A stretch of DNA of 6,653 bases from Candidatus Pacearchaeota archaeon (GCA_002690445.1 NZER01000014.1:11929-18581); one strand, 5' to 3'; counted from the stretch's first letter, positions 1 to 6,170 are shown. Notes: generated from the letters alone by a model not told the origin. Made by a program: numbers and translations.

Positions 1-2
1 GG

Positions 3-1046
3 GATGGGCCATTGGACTCGGCTGAATACTGTCTCAAAGTCTTCCTTTTCCAAGCTCTCTGAGGGAAGGTTCAGAGGGAAGGGGATGTCCTCGGATATGG
101 CCAGATAACAGAAATCCCCCAGCTGTTCCCAGTCATAGGTGTTCTTGTTGTCCCGGCCATCCCGGTCGGTCAGGCGGTCACCAAACCCTGCCTTGGAATA
201 AACCTGCCAGTATTCCAGAAGGTCAAATGTCTTGCCCTTCCGCTTCTCGCCGCTGGTCTTGCTGCGGCCTCTGGCATAAGTAGCACCTTGGCTCCCAAGA
301 GACTCCAGCGTCCCCTTGACCTTGCCCTCCAGACCAAAGATCCGCTCCACCTGCCAGACAGGATGCACTACCTTCCGGGCCACCCATTGGATGTCCTCCC
401 AGTATTCGGCATCAGGATCGAGAACAAGATCGTCCACGGACACGTAGTAGCTCTTGGGGTAACGGAAGCGTGACCCCTTGGGCTGATACATCTCTGTCCA
501 CAGTAGACTCATCCCCTTGATGATCGCCTCATTGATCGCAAGCCGCACCTGAGATTTCTTGTCAGTCTCGTGCTGGAGCCAGTTGAGGTAATGCTCCTTG
601 AGGCTGGCGTGGCTTCGCTTGGTTTCGGATTCGTCCCTCTGCTCCATCTGGTATGCCTGCCAATACTGGCCGTGCTGAGGGTTAGCTGGATCTAACCCAA
701 TCGCCTGAGGCGTGATGGTAGGGGGAATCCGGGGAGACACCATGAGCCGTGGGTTGCGGTGGTAGAGAACCGGGCCAAAAAGGGCCACGGCCTCAAACAC
801 ACGATTGACTGTCATGCGGAAATTGGGCATGGCTCCCTGAGCCTCCTTGTCCAGAAAGCCCCCCGGAGCCTTGGCGTACTGGCCCTTCCACATCCAGTCA
901 TGCGCACCATCGAAGAACTTCATCGCCTCGGTAGCATACTTACCGAAGCGTTCTTCCTTCTGCTTCTTGGCGTCTTTGATCTTCTGCATCCACTGAGAAC
1001 ATATTGCGTTCATTGGATGAGAAGAATCGGCCATTTCGAGTGCCAT
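3..1046 (-). CDS. Portal protein, N-terminal 348 residues (gene cut by left edge)
   Basis: The portal is the dodecameric ring at one capsid vertex through which the terminase pumps DNA and to which the tail attaches. I translated this frame by hand: it is open from the ATG at 1046 to the window edge with no stop. The clearest signature is around residues 200-224, YYVSVDDLVLDPDAEYWED followed by IQWVAR, the 'location / DPDA / ED.rWva' stretch typical of phage portals. Before it comes a helix-rich part including INEAIIKGMSLLWTEMYQP (about 170-188). The N-terminus is rich in Lys, Glu and Trp. The start is well supported: a GAGGAG Shine-Dalgarno (1058-1053) sits 6 nt upstream, and the ATG directly follows the TAA of the preceding gene, implying coupled translation. 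The C-terminal part lies outside the window. The call rests on family resemblance and on the position after the terminase. Confidence 0.85.
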   Translation of the reverse strand, partial: MALEMADSSHPMNAICSQWMQKIKDAKKQKEERFGKYATEAMKFFDGAHDWMWKGQYAKAPGGFLDKEAQGAMPNFRMTVNRVFEAVALFGPVLYHRNPRLMVSPRIPPTITPQAIGLDPANPQHGQYWQAYQMEQRDESETKRSHASLKEHYLNWLQHETDKKSQVRLAINEAIIKGMSLLWTEMYQPKGSRFRYPKSYYVSVDDLVLDPDAEYWEDIQWVARKVVHPVWQVERIFGLEGKVKGTLESLGSQGATYARGRSKTSGEKRKGKTFDLLEYWQVYSKAGFGDRLTDRDGRDNKNTYDWEQLGDFCYLAISEDIPFPLNLPSESLEKEDFETVFSRVQWPI

Positions 1047-1508
1047 TTACTTCTCCTCTGAGCTGGCAACTTTTTCTTCCAGCCAACTGCGCTTTGGATT
1101 TCCCTTGAACTCGATGCCAAGGTCGATTGCCTTCTGTCGCAATGACCGGTAGGAACCTGTCCCCTTCTGGCTGTCAACCAAGTCCTCAAGGCGTGACAAG
1201 CGGTTCCCTAAGTCCTCTCGGATGTCCCGCTCTTTTTTGTAGTGATCAGTATAATCCCAAGCACCATTTTCACGATGTTCCACATTGATCCTCAGCTTGG
1301 GATCATCAAGATGCCTTACCGCATCAAAAATGTGTCCGTCTGATGTCCGCAGCATCAGGTTCCTCCCAGACCGGGAAATGCGGATAACAAATCCAAGCCG
1401 GGGAAAAGACGTGTCCCGCTTTCCATTGGGGTAATACGCCACCGGTGTCCCTTCATCGACTTCCGGCATATCAAAATCCATTTGAAGTAATTCCGTAACG
1501 CTCTCCAT
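1047..1508 (-). CDS. Unrecognised 153-residue protein between terminase and portal, possible HeH/SAP-like C-terminus
   Basis: I do not recognise the family. Three parts can be seen. Residues about 18-75 look beta-rich (GTPVAYYPNGK, then LGFVIRISRSGRNLMLRTSDG), like a small barrel. Residues 88-115 are a charged helix with heptad-like spacing (KKERDIREDLGNRLSRLEDL), possibly a short coiled coil. Residues 119-148 (YRSLRQKAIDLGIEFKGNPK followed by RSWLEEKV) match the pattern of HeH/SAP/Rho-N-like helix-extended loop-helix motifs, which often bind nucleic acid; this match is by eye only. The start is good: AGGAG (1520-1516) lies 7 nt before the ATG and overlaps the terminase stop codon, with a 2-nt gap between the genes. 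The stop abuts the portal ATG. Its place between motor and portal suggests an accessory packaging or head-completion role (inference). It contains no Cys, signal peptide or membrane segment. Confidence 0.85.
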   Translation of the reverse strand: MESVTELLQMDFDMPEVDEGTPVAYYPNGKRDTSFPRLGFVIRISRSGRNLMLRTSDGHIFDAVRHLDDPKLRINVEHRENGAWDYTDHYKKERDIREDLGNRLSRLEDLVDSQKGTGSYRSLRQKAIDLGIEFKGNPKRSWLEEKVASSEEK

Positions 1509-1510
1509 AA

Positions 1511-3262
1511 CTACTCTCCTGTTGGGCCAAGGTTAATGTAAGACGAGGCTGGCCCTCCGCCTCTTACCACGTGGTTCATGCGGCTCTGCCGATCCCTTAG
1601 TTTACGCTGTTCGAGTATTTGTGCCACCCGGCTTTTCTTAACCACCTTGGTTTGGGGTCGCACATATTTCATCCCATGAGCGACCGCATACTCCAGTGTT
1701 TCAATGGCATGGCTGTTTGACCGTCTGTTACCCTCGTCCTGAACGTATCCATTGACGATCTTCTTCTTGAATCGAGAGAATTCCCGGCATAGGTTCGGAC
1801 ACTTTTCTGTAATCACCAGCAGTCGAGTCTTGCCGCCAGCCCGGATGGACAGCCACTCCCGCAGTTTAATCTCCCTGCCAGCTACATCGTCCTTTCCGGG
1901 GAGAAATCCACTCCCTGTTTCTACACTAAAAACCCCTCGTTTCTCTAGTTCTTTTGAGTATTGAATCCGGGGCAGGAGGCCACTCCCGATCTCTCTGAGG
2001 CGACCACCGTGGGCATCAATGATGAATGCCTGAAAAGTAAAGTCGCGGGTCTTTAGATCCACTGCATCGGCAAACTTGGTGGCCGTGCACTGCTGAAGAT
2101 ATAGCTCGTCGTAAACCACCACCTGATCCCCGATGTGTTCCGGGGGAACTGCGAAAAAGGTGACGGCACACACGGCATGGCCCGGATCTACCACCATGTA
2201 GCGGCACCAGTCTCGTGGTGGAACTCCCTTGAATTCCGTGACTATCTCCTGCACCCGCGTGCGTGGAGCAGCGTGGCGGATTGCCCCGTGTACGTCCTTT
2301 GAGAATGTGGGATACATCAGGATGCTGTCAGTAACCATCTCCCCAAGGGCACGCTTGCGGTACTCGTCATCGCCCTTCTTCCGCCATCGCTTGATATTCT
2401 CCTGCTTCACCTGTTCCGGCATGAAGGGATTGTCAAAGATCGTGGCCCGGATGACCTGAGTGCTGGGGTTCTCCTCCTTGGCCTCATCCTCAGCCCGCTC
2501 TGTGAGGTTGATCAGGGCATCGTTCTTGCTGTGAGGAAGGGCACTCCATCGGATCTTGCCGTCCCTCATGGACAGCCGGGCGACCATCTCGTCGTACCAC
2601 TCAGGACGCTCCAGATCCTCGTCGATGTGAACAAGGTCGGCCTGAAAACCCTGACTCGGCTCACCCTTGCTACCCATGGCGTAAATCACCCAGCCATTGT
2701 GCAGCTCACACATCTCAAAGACATGCTGGGCGCGTTTCTTCCAAGCAAATCTCTTGATGTACCTTGGGGGAACAAGTGGGGGAGAGGGCTTCGTCTCCTC
2801 TTTCCTCGCCCAGTCAGACTCGATCCACGGCTTCCAAGAACGCCAGTGGCCGGTTTTCAGATCGCGAATAATCCTAAATGCCCCGGCACGAAAGAGATAC
2901 TTGTGGATCACCCGGCCAATATGCCCCTCATCCATCCCCAGACAAACCAGAACCCCATTCTCCTTGGGATACTTGTTGTGGGGGTCTTGGCCGGTCACAG
3001 CCCTCGCGTCCTCCACAAAGGCGGCCAGCGACTTTCCAACTTGGTTCCCTGCCTGAATCAAGACTTCCTTGGCCCCACAGCTATGGAACCGCTCCTGAAA
3101 GGGAAGTGGCTCGTAGATGCGCAACGACTCCAAGCGGCGACGGGCACGCTCCGCATAGAGCTGCCGCATCTCCTTCTGCTGCTGTACCGTTACGCCCTTC
3201 TGGTAGACGATCTCAGGAATCTGAGTCGCTTCCTGCGGGGGCTTTTTCTTTTTCTTTGCCAT
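1511..3262 (-). CDS. terL: Terminase large subunit (packaging ATPase and nuclease)
   Basis: This is the motor that cuts concatemeric phage DNA and drives it through the portal using ATP. Numbering from the ATG at 3262 (583 aa), the N-terminal ATPase shows a probable adenine-binding Gln (YEPLPFQERF, Q56), Walker A GNQVGKS (72-78, K77), Walker B LVHIDED with D214 and E215, and a coupling motif WSALPHS near 239-245. The C-terminal RNase H-like nuclease shows the expected acidic residues: D359 in MVVDPGH, D416 in FIIDAHGG, and E521 in SHAIETLEYA. Full-length terminases are usually 450-650 aa, so this looks complete. A TTG one codon upstream (3265) is in frame, but the ATG is the likelier start. 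There is no strong Shine-Dalgarno. The first 50 nt overlap the preceding gene, so translation is probably coupled. The N-terminus is Lys-rich (MAKKKKKPP). The exact terminase subfamily, and therefore cos versus headful packaging, cannot be told by eye. Confidence 0.96.
   Translation of the reverse strand: MAKKKKKPPQEATQIPEIVYQKGVTVQQQKEMRQLYAERARRRLESLRIYEPLPFQERFHSCGAKEVLIQAGNQVGKSLAAFVEDARAVTGQDPHNKYPKENGVLVCLGMDEGHIGRVIHKYLFRAGAFRIIRDLKTGHWRSWKPWIESDWARKEETKPSPPLVPPRYIKRFAWKKRAQHVFEMCELHNGWVIYAMGSKGEPSQGFQADLVHIDEDLERPEWYDEMVARLSMRDGKIRWSALPHSKNDALINLTERAEDEAKEENPSTQVIRATIFDNPFMPEQVKQENIKRWRKKGDDEYRKRALGEMVTDSILMYPTFSKDVHGAIRHAAPRTRVQEIVTEFKGVPPRDWCRYMVVDPGHAVCAVTFFAVPPEHIGDQVVVYDELYLQQCTATKFADAVDLKTRDFTFQAFIIDAHGGRLREIGSGLLPRIQYSKELEKRGVFSVETGSGFLPGKDDVAGREIKLREWLSIRAGGKTRLLVITEKCPNLCREFSRFKKKIVNGYVQDEGNRRSNSHAIETLEYAVAHGMKYVRPQTKVVKKSRVAQILEQRKLRDRQSRMNHVVRGGGPASSYINLGPTGE
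2504..2521. repeat. 18-bp direct repeat, copy 1 (in terL)
   Basis: GAGGTTGATCAGGGCATC occurs here and again at 3952-3969 with no mismatch. On the coding strand it encodes Asp-Ala-Leu-Ile-Asn-Leu in the terminase sequence SKNDALINLTERA. The bases on either side differ between the two copies, so the match is exactly 18 bp. Confidence 0.9.
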
Positions 3263-3758
3263 CAACTAATCTCTTGGGTGCAAGAAGAATGAGCCTCTTG
3301 GCTGTCTCTTCAATCTCTCTGTCCAGATCCTCGTCTGTGATTTCCTCTAGGCTTTTCTGTGCCGCACCGGATTCACTCACCTTGATATTCAAGCGGAGAA
3401 CTGTATCCAGCATTTTCTGGCGAGTGGCCGACCCTAAGGACGTTGACAGGAAACTGGCCATGAAGTGCTGGGCAAAACCTCCGGGGCCTCCGAACACCTC
3501 GATCAGCCTCTGGAATGTCTCAGCCATGTGGGGGATGTCGCTGCCACCCTTGGTCAGGTTGGCAAGAAGATTAAAGCCCTCCTTCTCAATGGCTACAATG
3601 CGGGCGTCAATCAGTTCGTTCTCCTTCTCCTTCTTCTCCTCTGCCCGGCACATCTTGCAGGTCTTCCGGTAGCCGTCAGGCTGCTGCCTGTCCCGGTGCC
3701 AGTATTCCTCAGTGGTCGGGAAGGAAACCCCGCACCCTTCACATTGTTTATCGGCCAT
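3213..3758 (-). CDS. Zinc-ribbon protein, putative terminase small subunit
   Basis: The protein has 181 residues from the ATG at 3758. The N-terminus carries a four-Cys zinc ribbon: C6-x2-C9 and C34-x2-C37 (KQCEGCGV and KTCKMC), with the aromatic/basic spacer EYWHRDRQQPDGYRK. This resembles ribbons common on small phage DNA-binding proteins and some phage endonucleases. The rest is mostly helical, with a charged helix (AEEKKEKENELIDARI, 39-54), a Gly-rich turn GGPGG, and an acidic helix EEITDEDLDREIEETAKRLI. It ends in a polar tail, GSDSDS. No HNH catalytic core is present. Small subunits recognise phage DNA and regulate the large subunit, and usually sit directly upstream of terL; that position, the size and the helical content are the basis for the call. 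The frame extends to a GTG at 3842, but the ATG at 3758, overlapping the previous stop by 11 nt, fits better and puts the ribbon at the N-terminus. The Shine-Dalgarno is weak, so coupled translation is likely. Confidence 0.6.
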   Translation of the reverse strand: MADKQCEGCGVSFPTTEEYWHRDRQQPDGYRKTCKMCRAEEKKEKENELIDARIVAIEKEGFNLLANLTKGGSDIPHMAETFQRLIEVFGGPGGFAQHFMASFLSTSLGSATRQKMLDTVLRLNIKVSESGAAQKSLEEITDEDLDREIEETAKRLILLAPKRLVDGKEKEKAPAGSDSDS

Positions 3759-4206
3759 GCCTACCAAACTCAAAAAAGAGTCGTGTGGGAATATGAACGA
3801 CCGGCTCCATGTCCTGCCAGTCGCCACGGTCATTGCGTCCACCCCAGCGAACAGAAACCTCCCCTATACTGTCCTCGGTGACTGGATACCAGTAATCCCC
3901 GTCGAGATAACGCACACATACCCTGCTGCGAACATCCGGGGTTGATCTCTGGAGGTTGATCAGGGCATCCCATTTACCAAGGGAAAGAATCAGGCTGTCG
4001 TAGGTCTTTGACTCGACAGTCCGGCATTTCAGCTCACAGAACCCACGCACCCGGATGCCATCCAAAATGGCAAAGTCTACCCGGTAAGAAATGGGGAGCT
4101 TCTTCAGGTCAACACCTGTCCAGTTCTCGATATCACGACGAAAATCTGATTCCAGTGACAGGGTAGCCTCATCCTCGTACATCTTTCGTGCCACTTTTTC
4201 CTCCAT
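3748..4206 (-). CDS. PD-(D/E)XK nuclease-like protein, function unproven
   Basis: The predicted protein has 152 residues. The pattern YRVDFAILDG (D44), 13 residues, then FCELKCR (E58-x-K60) matches the core of PD-(D/E)XK nucleases: an Asp at the end of one strand and ExK on the next. E19 in LSLESDF could be the preceding helix acidic residue. The region after it (SKTYDSLILSLGKWDALINL) would be the helix that follows. The C-terminal half is rich in Trp, Tyr and Arg (YLDGDYWYPV, VRWGGR). It heads the terminase block, and its stop overlaps the next ATG by 11 nt. A nuclease here could help DNA maturation or packaging, as HNH proteins next to terminase do in HK97-like phages, or resolve branched DNA; both are inference. 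The start is uncertain: the ATG at 4206 has no Shine-Dalgarno, and the in-frame ATG at 4182 has GGAGGA about 15 nt upstream, longer than usual. The next codon upstream in frame that matters is a stop at 4227-4225. Confidence 0.75.
   Translation of the reverse strand: MEEKVARKMYEDEATLSLESDFRRDIENWTGVDLKKLPISYRVDFAILDGIRVRGFCELKCRTVESKTYDSLILSLGKWDALINLQRSTPDVRSRVCVRYLDGDYWYPVTEDSIGEVSVRWGGRNDRGDWQDMEPVVHIPTRLFFEFGRHGR
3952..3969. repeat. 18-bp direct repeat, copy 2 (in the nuclease-like gene)
   Basis: This is the second exact copy of GAGGTTGATCAGGGCATC. It is read in the same codon phase as in terL and again encodes Asp-Ala-Leu-Ile-Asn-Leu, here within LGKWDALINLQRS of the PD-(D/E)XK-like protein. 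The surrounding protein sequences are otherwise unrelated. Confidence 0.9.
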
Positions 4207-4226
4207 GTGGTTAAGGCAATTCCATT

Positions 4227-4266
4227 AAAAACGCCGCCGGGTGCCCCGTAGAGCATCCCGGCGGCG
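4227..4266 (-). terminator. Rho-independent terminator after the decoration-protein gene
   Basis: On the minus strand, CGCCGCCGGG (4266-4257) and CCCGGCGGCG (4241-4232) form a perfect 10-bp GC-only stem. TGC/GCA can extend it inward by three pairs past a bulged A, leaving an 8-nt loop. The stem is followed at once by TTTTT (4231-4227). There is no T tract on the other side, so it acts only on leftward transcripts. It separates the capsid block from the nuclease-terminase-portal block and lies 20 nt before the next ATG. Confidence 0.9.
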
Positions 4267-4289
4267 CAACCCAAGACCCCGATTTGCGT

Positions 4290-4301
4290 GGCTGCGCAGC
4301 C
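4290..4301. repeat. Perfect 12-bp palindrome GGCTGCGCAGCC
   Basis: GGCTGCGCAGCC is fully self-complementary and lies 11 nt past the stop codon of the decoration-protein gene. As RNA it can make a small 4-bp hairpin with a GCGC loop, or it could be a site for a dimeric protein. It overlaps the segment that could act as an antiterminator for the downstream hairpin. A function is not shown. Confidence 0.6.
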
Positions 4302-4312
4302 GGGTACTCTGG

Positions 4313-4960
4313 TTACATGTTGACGCACACCAGAACTAAGGCGTCTTCACCCGCTGAGGCTTGTGATCCGTCAAAGTTCACTAAGTCCGATTCCTGTAAT
4401 GCGCGAGCAATTACGTTCACGGCTTCCACCGCAGCCACGCCGGCACTTCCTGAATTCAGTTCTTCCAGATAACCACTGGCAGAAGAAATCAGAATGTCGC
4501 CGGGGACGACTTGCTCGTTTTCCGCCAGCTTGGCAAGACACACGCCACCGATAATAACCCAGAAAAGGTCATCATCAGCCACGGTAGTGCTGCCAAGTTC
4601 AGGATCGCCAATGCCGCCCCAGAGGTTCACTGCGCCCGTCACTGCCTTGCAAGTACCAAAAATCTTTCGGTACTCAGTATTGGCAGTAGCCTGCGAGGTA
4701 ACAGTGTAATCGCCCACGGCGACATTAAACTGGCAGCACAGACTGGAAACAGTCAACGCACCACCGGAGGTGTTGCGAACACAGATAGCCCGGAGCATAT
4801 TCCCGCTGCGGCGGGCTTTGCCACCGCGAAGCGCGGGCGTCTTATCAACATCAGGGAACTCAAAGATAGCGCCCTGCCAATGGGTATTGATCAGTGCGCC
4901 TGCATCATTAGTCCCCTTGAGCGTTTCGCCCAAATCAAAAGGAGGATCAACGTACTTCAT
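4313..4960 (-). CDS. Probable capsid decoration (cement) protein
   Basis: The predicted protein has 215 residues. It is rich in Gly, Ala, Val and Thr and looks almost wholly beta-structured. The second half has a pattern seen in phage head-stabilising proteins: VIIGGVCLAKLAENEQVVPG (136-155) followed by DILISSASGYLEE, then AAVEAVNVIARAL (176-188) and a hydrophobic end ALVLVCVNM. The stretch 'GD(I/L)L.SSA.G' followed by an Ala/Val strand recalls DUF2190-like capsid proteins (family recollection, not a search). Cys residues at 60, 75, 76, 104, 141 and 212 are more frequent than in its neighbours. Cement proteins sit on the outside of the mature shell and stiffen it; being the gene directly after the capsid protein supports this. 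GGAAGGA (4974-4968) lies 7 nt before the ATG. The gap from the capsid stop is 26 nt, so the two are co-transcribed. Alternatively it could be another minor head protein. Confidence 0.6.
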   Translation of the reverse strand: MKYVDPPFDLGETLKGTNDAGALINTHWQGAIFEFPDVDKTPALRGGKARRSGNMLRAICVRNTSGGALTVSSLCCQFNVAVGDYTVTSQATANTEYRKIFGTCKAVTGAVNLWGGIGDPELGSTTVADDDLFWVIIGGVCLAKLAENEQVVPGDILISSASGYLEELNSGSAGVAAVEAVNVIARALQESDLVNFDGSQASAGEDALVLVCVNM

Positions 4961-4986
4961 TTTCTTTTCCTTCCAAGAAAAGGGAA

Positions 4987-6144
4987 CTATGTGATGTCAG
5001 CACCAGCCATCAACTTGAAGAAGTTCCTCGGTGAGGAGAACTTCAAGTTGGACAGGGTACTCACAACGGCATTGAACGACTGCGAATGGATGTCGTACTC
5101 GGGACCTTCACTGCGGAGCAGTGACTCGTCCATCGACTTCAATTCGATGTTGTCGTAATTAAGACCGTAACCAACACTACTAGGAACAGCGGCTTCCCAA
5201 CTGACTTCAATCCCGTCAAAGTTCACGACGTTCTTGAAACCAAGAGCACGGAGGTTGTGCTCACTGGTAATTGCAATTCGTTCCTTGTCATCAATCAGAT
5301 TCAAAAGACCCATGTAAAGGTCCCGCCCCAACATGATGTTGGTCATCTGACCATTCTTTGAGGTGTTGCGCTGCGACTGAATAATCGCAAATCGCATGGC
5401 CTCGTCGCCCTGCCCCGCCCACGTGTTCGTAGTGCTGGGAAGGTCGGCATGAGTGGTCGTGTAATTGACAATCAGGGGAGTCCAGAAATCCATTTCAGGA
5501 TCTGCAATTCCATGAGGCCAATACTCGCCAGACTCGTTTTCGCCGCCATAGTTGGACAACACAGTGGAAAGCCCAGCATAAGTGGCAGAAGGCCAAGCAA
5601 CGATATCAGCAGGGTCAAGAGTGGCACTGATAAGGTTTTGTGCCCCATCAGCGGCACCGACTGTTCCGTCAGTACCGAACAGCGACTCCAGACCATGCCA
5701 CGATTGCTCGTTGCCAGTGGCTGTGCCATCGACGTAATACTCGCCGCCGAGTCCCTCGGTGAGACTCGTTTCCAGCCGTTCGACAAAGTTGTCGAACACC
5801 TTGACGATTCCCTCGGGGCCACGGTTGGAACGGAATTCACGGTAGTACATGGTGTCCGCGACTTGGTAGCCACGATACTCCAGACTCGCCGTTTTCCACA
5901 GGTTCCTTCGTGCGAAGTTACGTGCGGTTTCCCCGGTGTTCCCTTCGATCCTGTGCAGTCGATACTGCACGGGCCAATCGAAGCCCTCACCACTATTGTT
6001 GTAGTTCACTCGACCAGCAGCTTCCAGCAAGGCACCCATCTGGAAGTTTCGGAGCATTACCTCTTCAACTTCTCGAATATGCTTTGCAAGAGTGGTTGCA
6101 CTGGTACGGGCAAATGCTACAGGATTAAAACCTTTGTAGGCCAT
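4987..6144 (-). CDS. Major capsid protein (HK97 fold)
   Basis: This protein forms the icosahedral shell. It has 385 residues, a usual size for an unprocessed HK97-fold subunit. The N-arm carries DWPVQYRLHRIEG and then ASLEYRGYQVADTMYYREF (86-104), consistent with the extended E-loop region. A long helix follows (GIVKVFDNFVERLETSLTEG, 112-131), fitting the spine helix. The C-terminal part shows the common capsid layout: MLGRDLYMGLLNLIDDKERI (271-290), LRALGFKNVVNFDGIEVSWE (298-317), a GYGLNYDNIELKS strand (325-337) and a final NLKFSSPRNFFKL. The N-terminus has no long prohead-protease domain, so a separate scaffold is likely; the Gln-rich gene just upstream would fit. The start is supported by GAGGGG (6157-6152), 7 nt before the ATG. 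It lies between the scaffold-like gene and the decoration-like gene, and an inverted repeat lies in its 3' end. Confidence 0.93.
   Translation of the reverse strand: MAYKGFNPVAFARTSATTLAKHIREVEEVMLRNFQMGALLEAAGRVNYNNSGEGFDWPVQYRLHRIEGNTGETARNFARRNLWKTASLEYRGYQVADTMYYREFRSNRGPEGIVKVFDNFVERLETSLTEGLGGEYYVDGTATGNEQSWHGLESLFGTDGTVGAADGAQNLISATLDPADIVAWPSATYAGLSTVLSNYGGENESGEYWPHGIADPEMDFWTPLIVNYTTTHADLPSTTNTWAGQGDEAMRFAIIQSQRNTSKNGQMTNIMLGRDLYMGLLNLIDDKERIAITSEHNLRALGFKNVVNFDGIEVSWEAAVPSSVGYGLNYDNIELKSMDESLLRSEGPEYDIHSQSFNAVVSTLSNLKFSSPRNFFKLMAGADIT
5011..5050 (-). repeat. Inverted repeat inside the 3' end of the capsid gene
   Basis: CAACTTGAAG (5011-5020) and CTTCAAGTTG (5041-5050) are perfect reverse complements. 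Inside them, CCTC (5026-5029) and GAGG (5033-5036) also pair around a 3-nt loop. The mRNA could fold into a hairpin with a 10-bp outer stem, an internal loop and a 4-bp inner stem. It lies within the codons for the last Asn-Leu-Lys-Phe to Phe-Lys-Leu stretch, so coding constraint may explain it. There is no T tract, so it is not a terminator. Confidence 0.6.
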
Positions 6145-6170
6145 TTCTGTACCCCTCTCTCAAAAGTTAG

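Larger units (their letters stand above)
4207..4312 (-). promoter_or_regulatory. Intergenic leader between capsid and terminase blocks, candidate attenuator
   Basis: This 106-nt region is the only sizeable gap in the window. In transcript order it holds CCCGGCTGCG (4304-4295), an overlapping 12-bp palindrome, a spacer, an intrinsic terminator and a 20-nt tail before the next ATG. The segment CCCGGCTGCG matches the terminator's second arm (CCCGGCGGCG) at 9 of 10 positions. In RNA it could therefore pair with the terminator's first arm and stop the hairpin from forming. The palindrome would compete for the same segment. I see no convincing -35/-10 pair after the terminator. This is a reading of base-pairing potential, and regulation is inferred. 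Confidence 0.45.

Noticed and set aside
288..1061. Plus-strand open frames of 61 and 100 codons
   Set aside because: They are antisense to the partial portal gene, whose frame is open for 348 codons with a strong ribosome binding site.
2531..3672. Long plus-strand open frames (253 and 264 codons) opposite terL and the small-subunit gene
   Set aside because: They lie antisense to a terminase with clear motifs, overlap each other, show no recognisable domains and have Pro/Ser/Leu-rich shadow composition.
3213..3758. HNH endonuclease or endonuclease VII call for the zinc-ribbon gene
   Set aside because: The ribbon resembles those on such enzymes, but no His-Asn-His catalytic core follows it; the rest is helical and charged.
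3213..3842. Extended start (GTG at 3842) for the zinc-ribbon gene
   Set aside because: It would overlap the upstream gene by 95 nt and add residues unlike the ribbon family; the ATG at 3758 gives the usual N-terminal ribbon and an 11-nt overlap.
4267..4312. Promoter for the terminase block
   Set aside because: No convincing -35/-10 pair is visible, and any start here would still transcribe into the terminator.
4104..4328. Minus-strand 74-codon frame running through the intergenic region
   Set aside because: It spans the terminator hairpin and overlaps two better-supported genes in other frames.
5472..5993. Minus-strand 173-codon frame inside the capsid gene
   Set aside because: Out-of-frame shadow with low-complexity Ser/Thr/Pro composition; the capsid frame explains the region.
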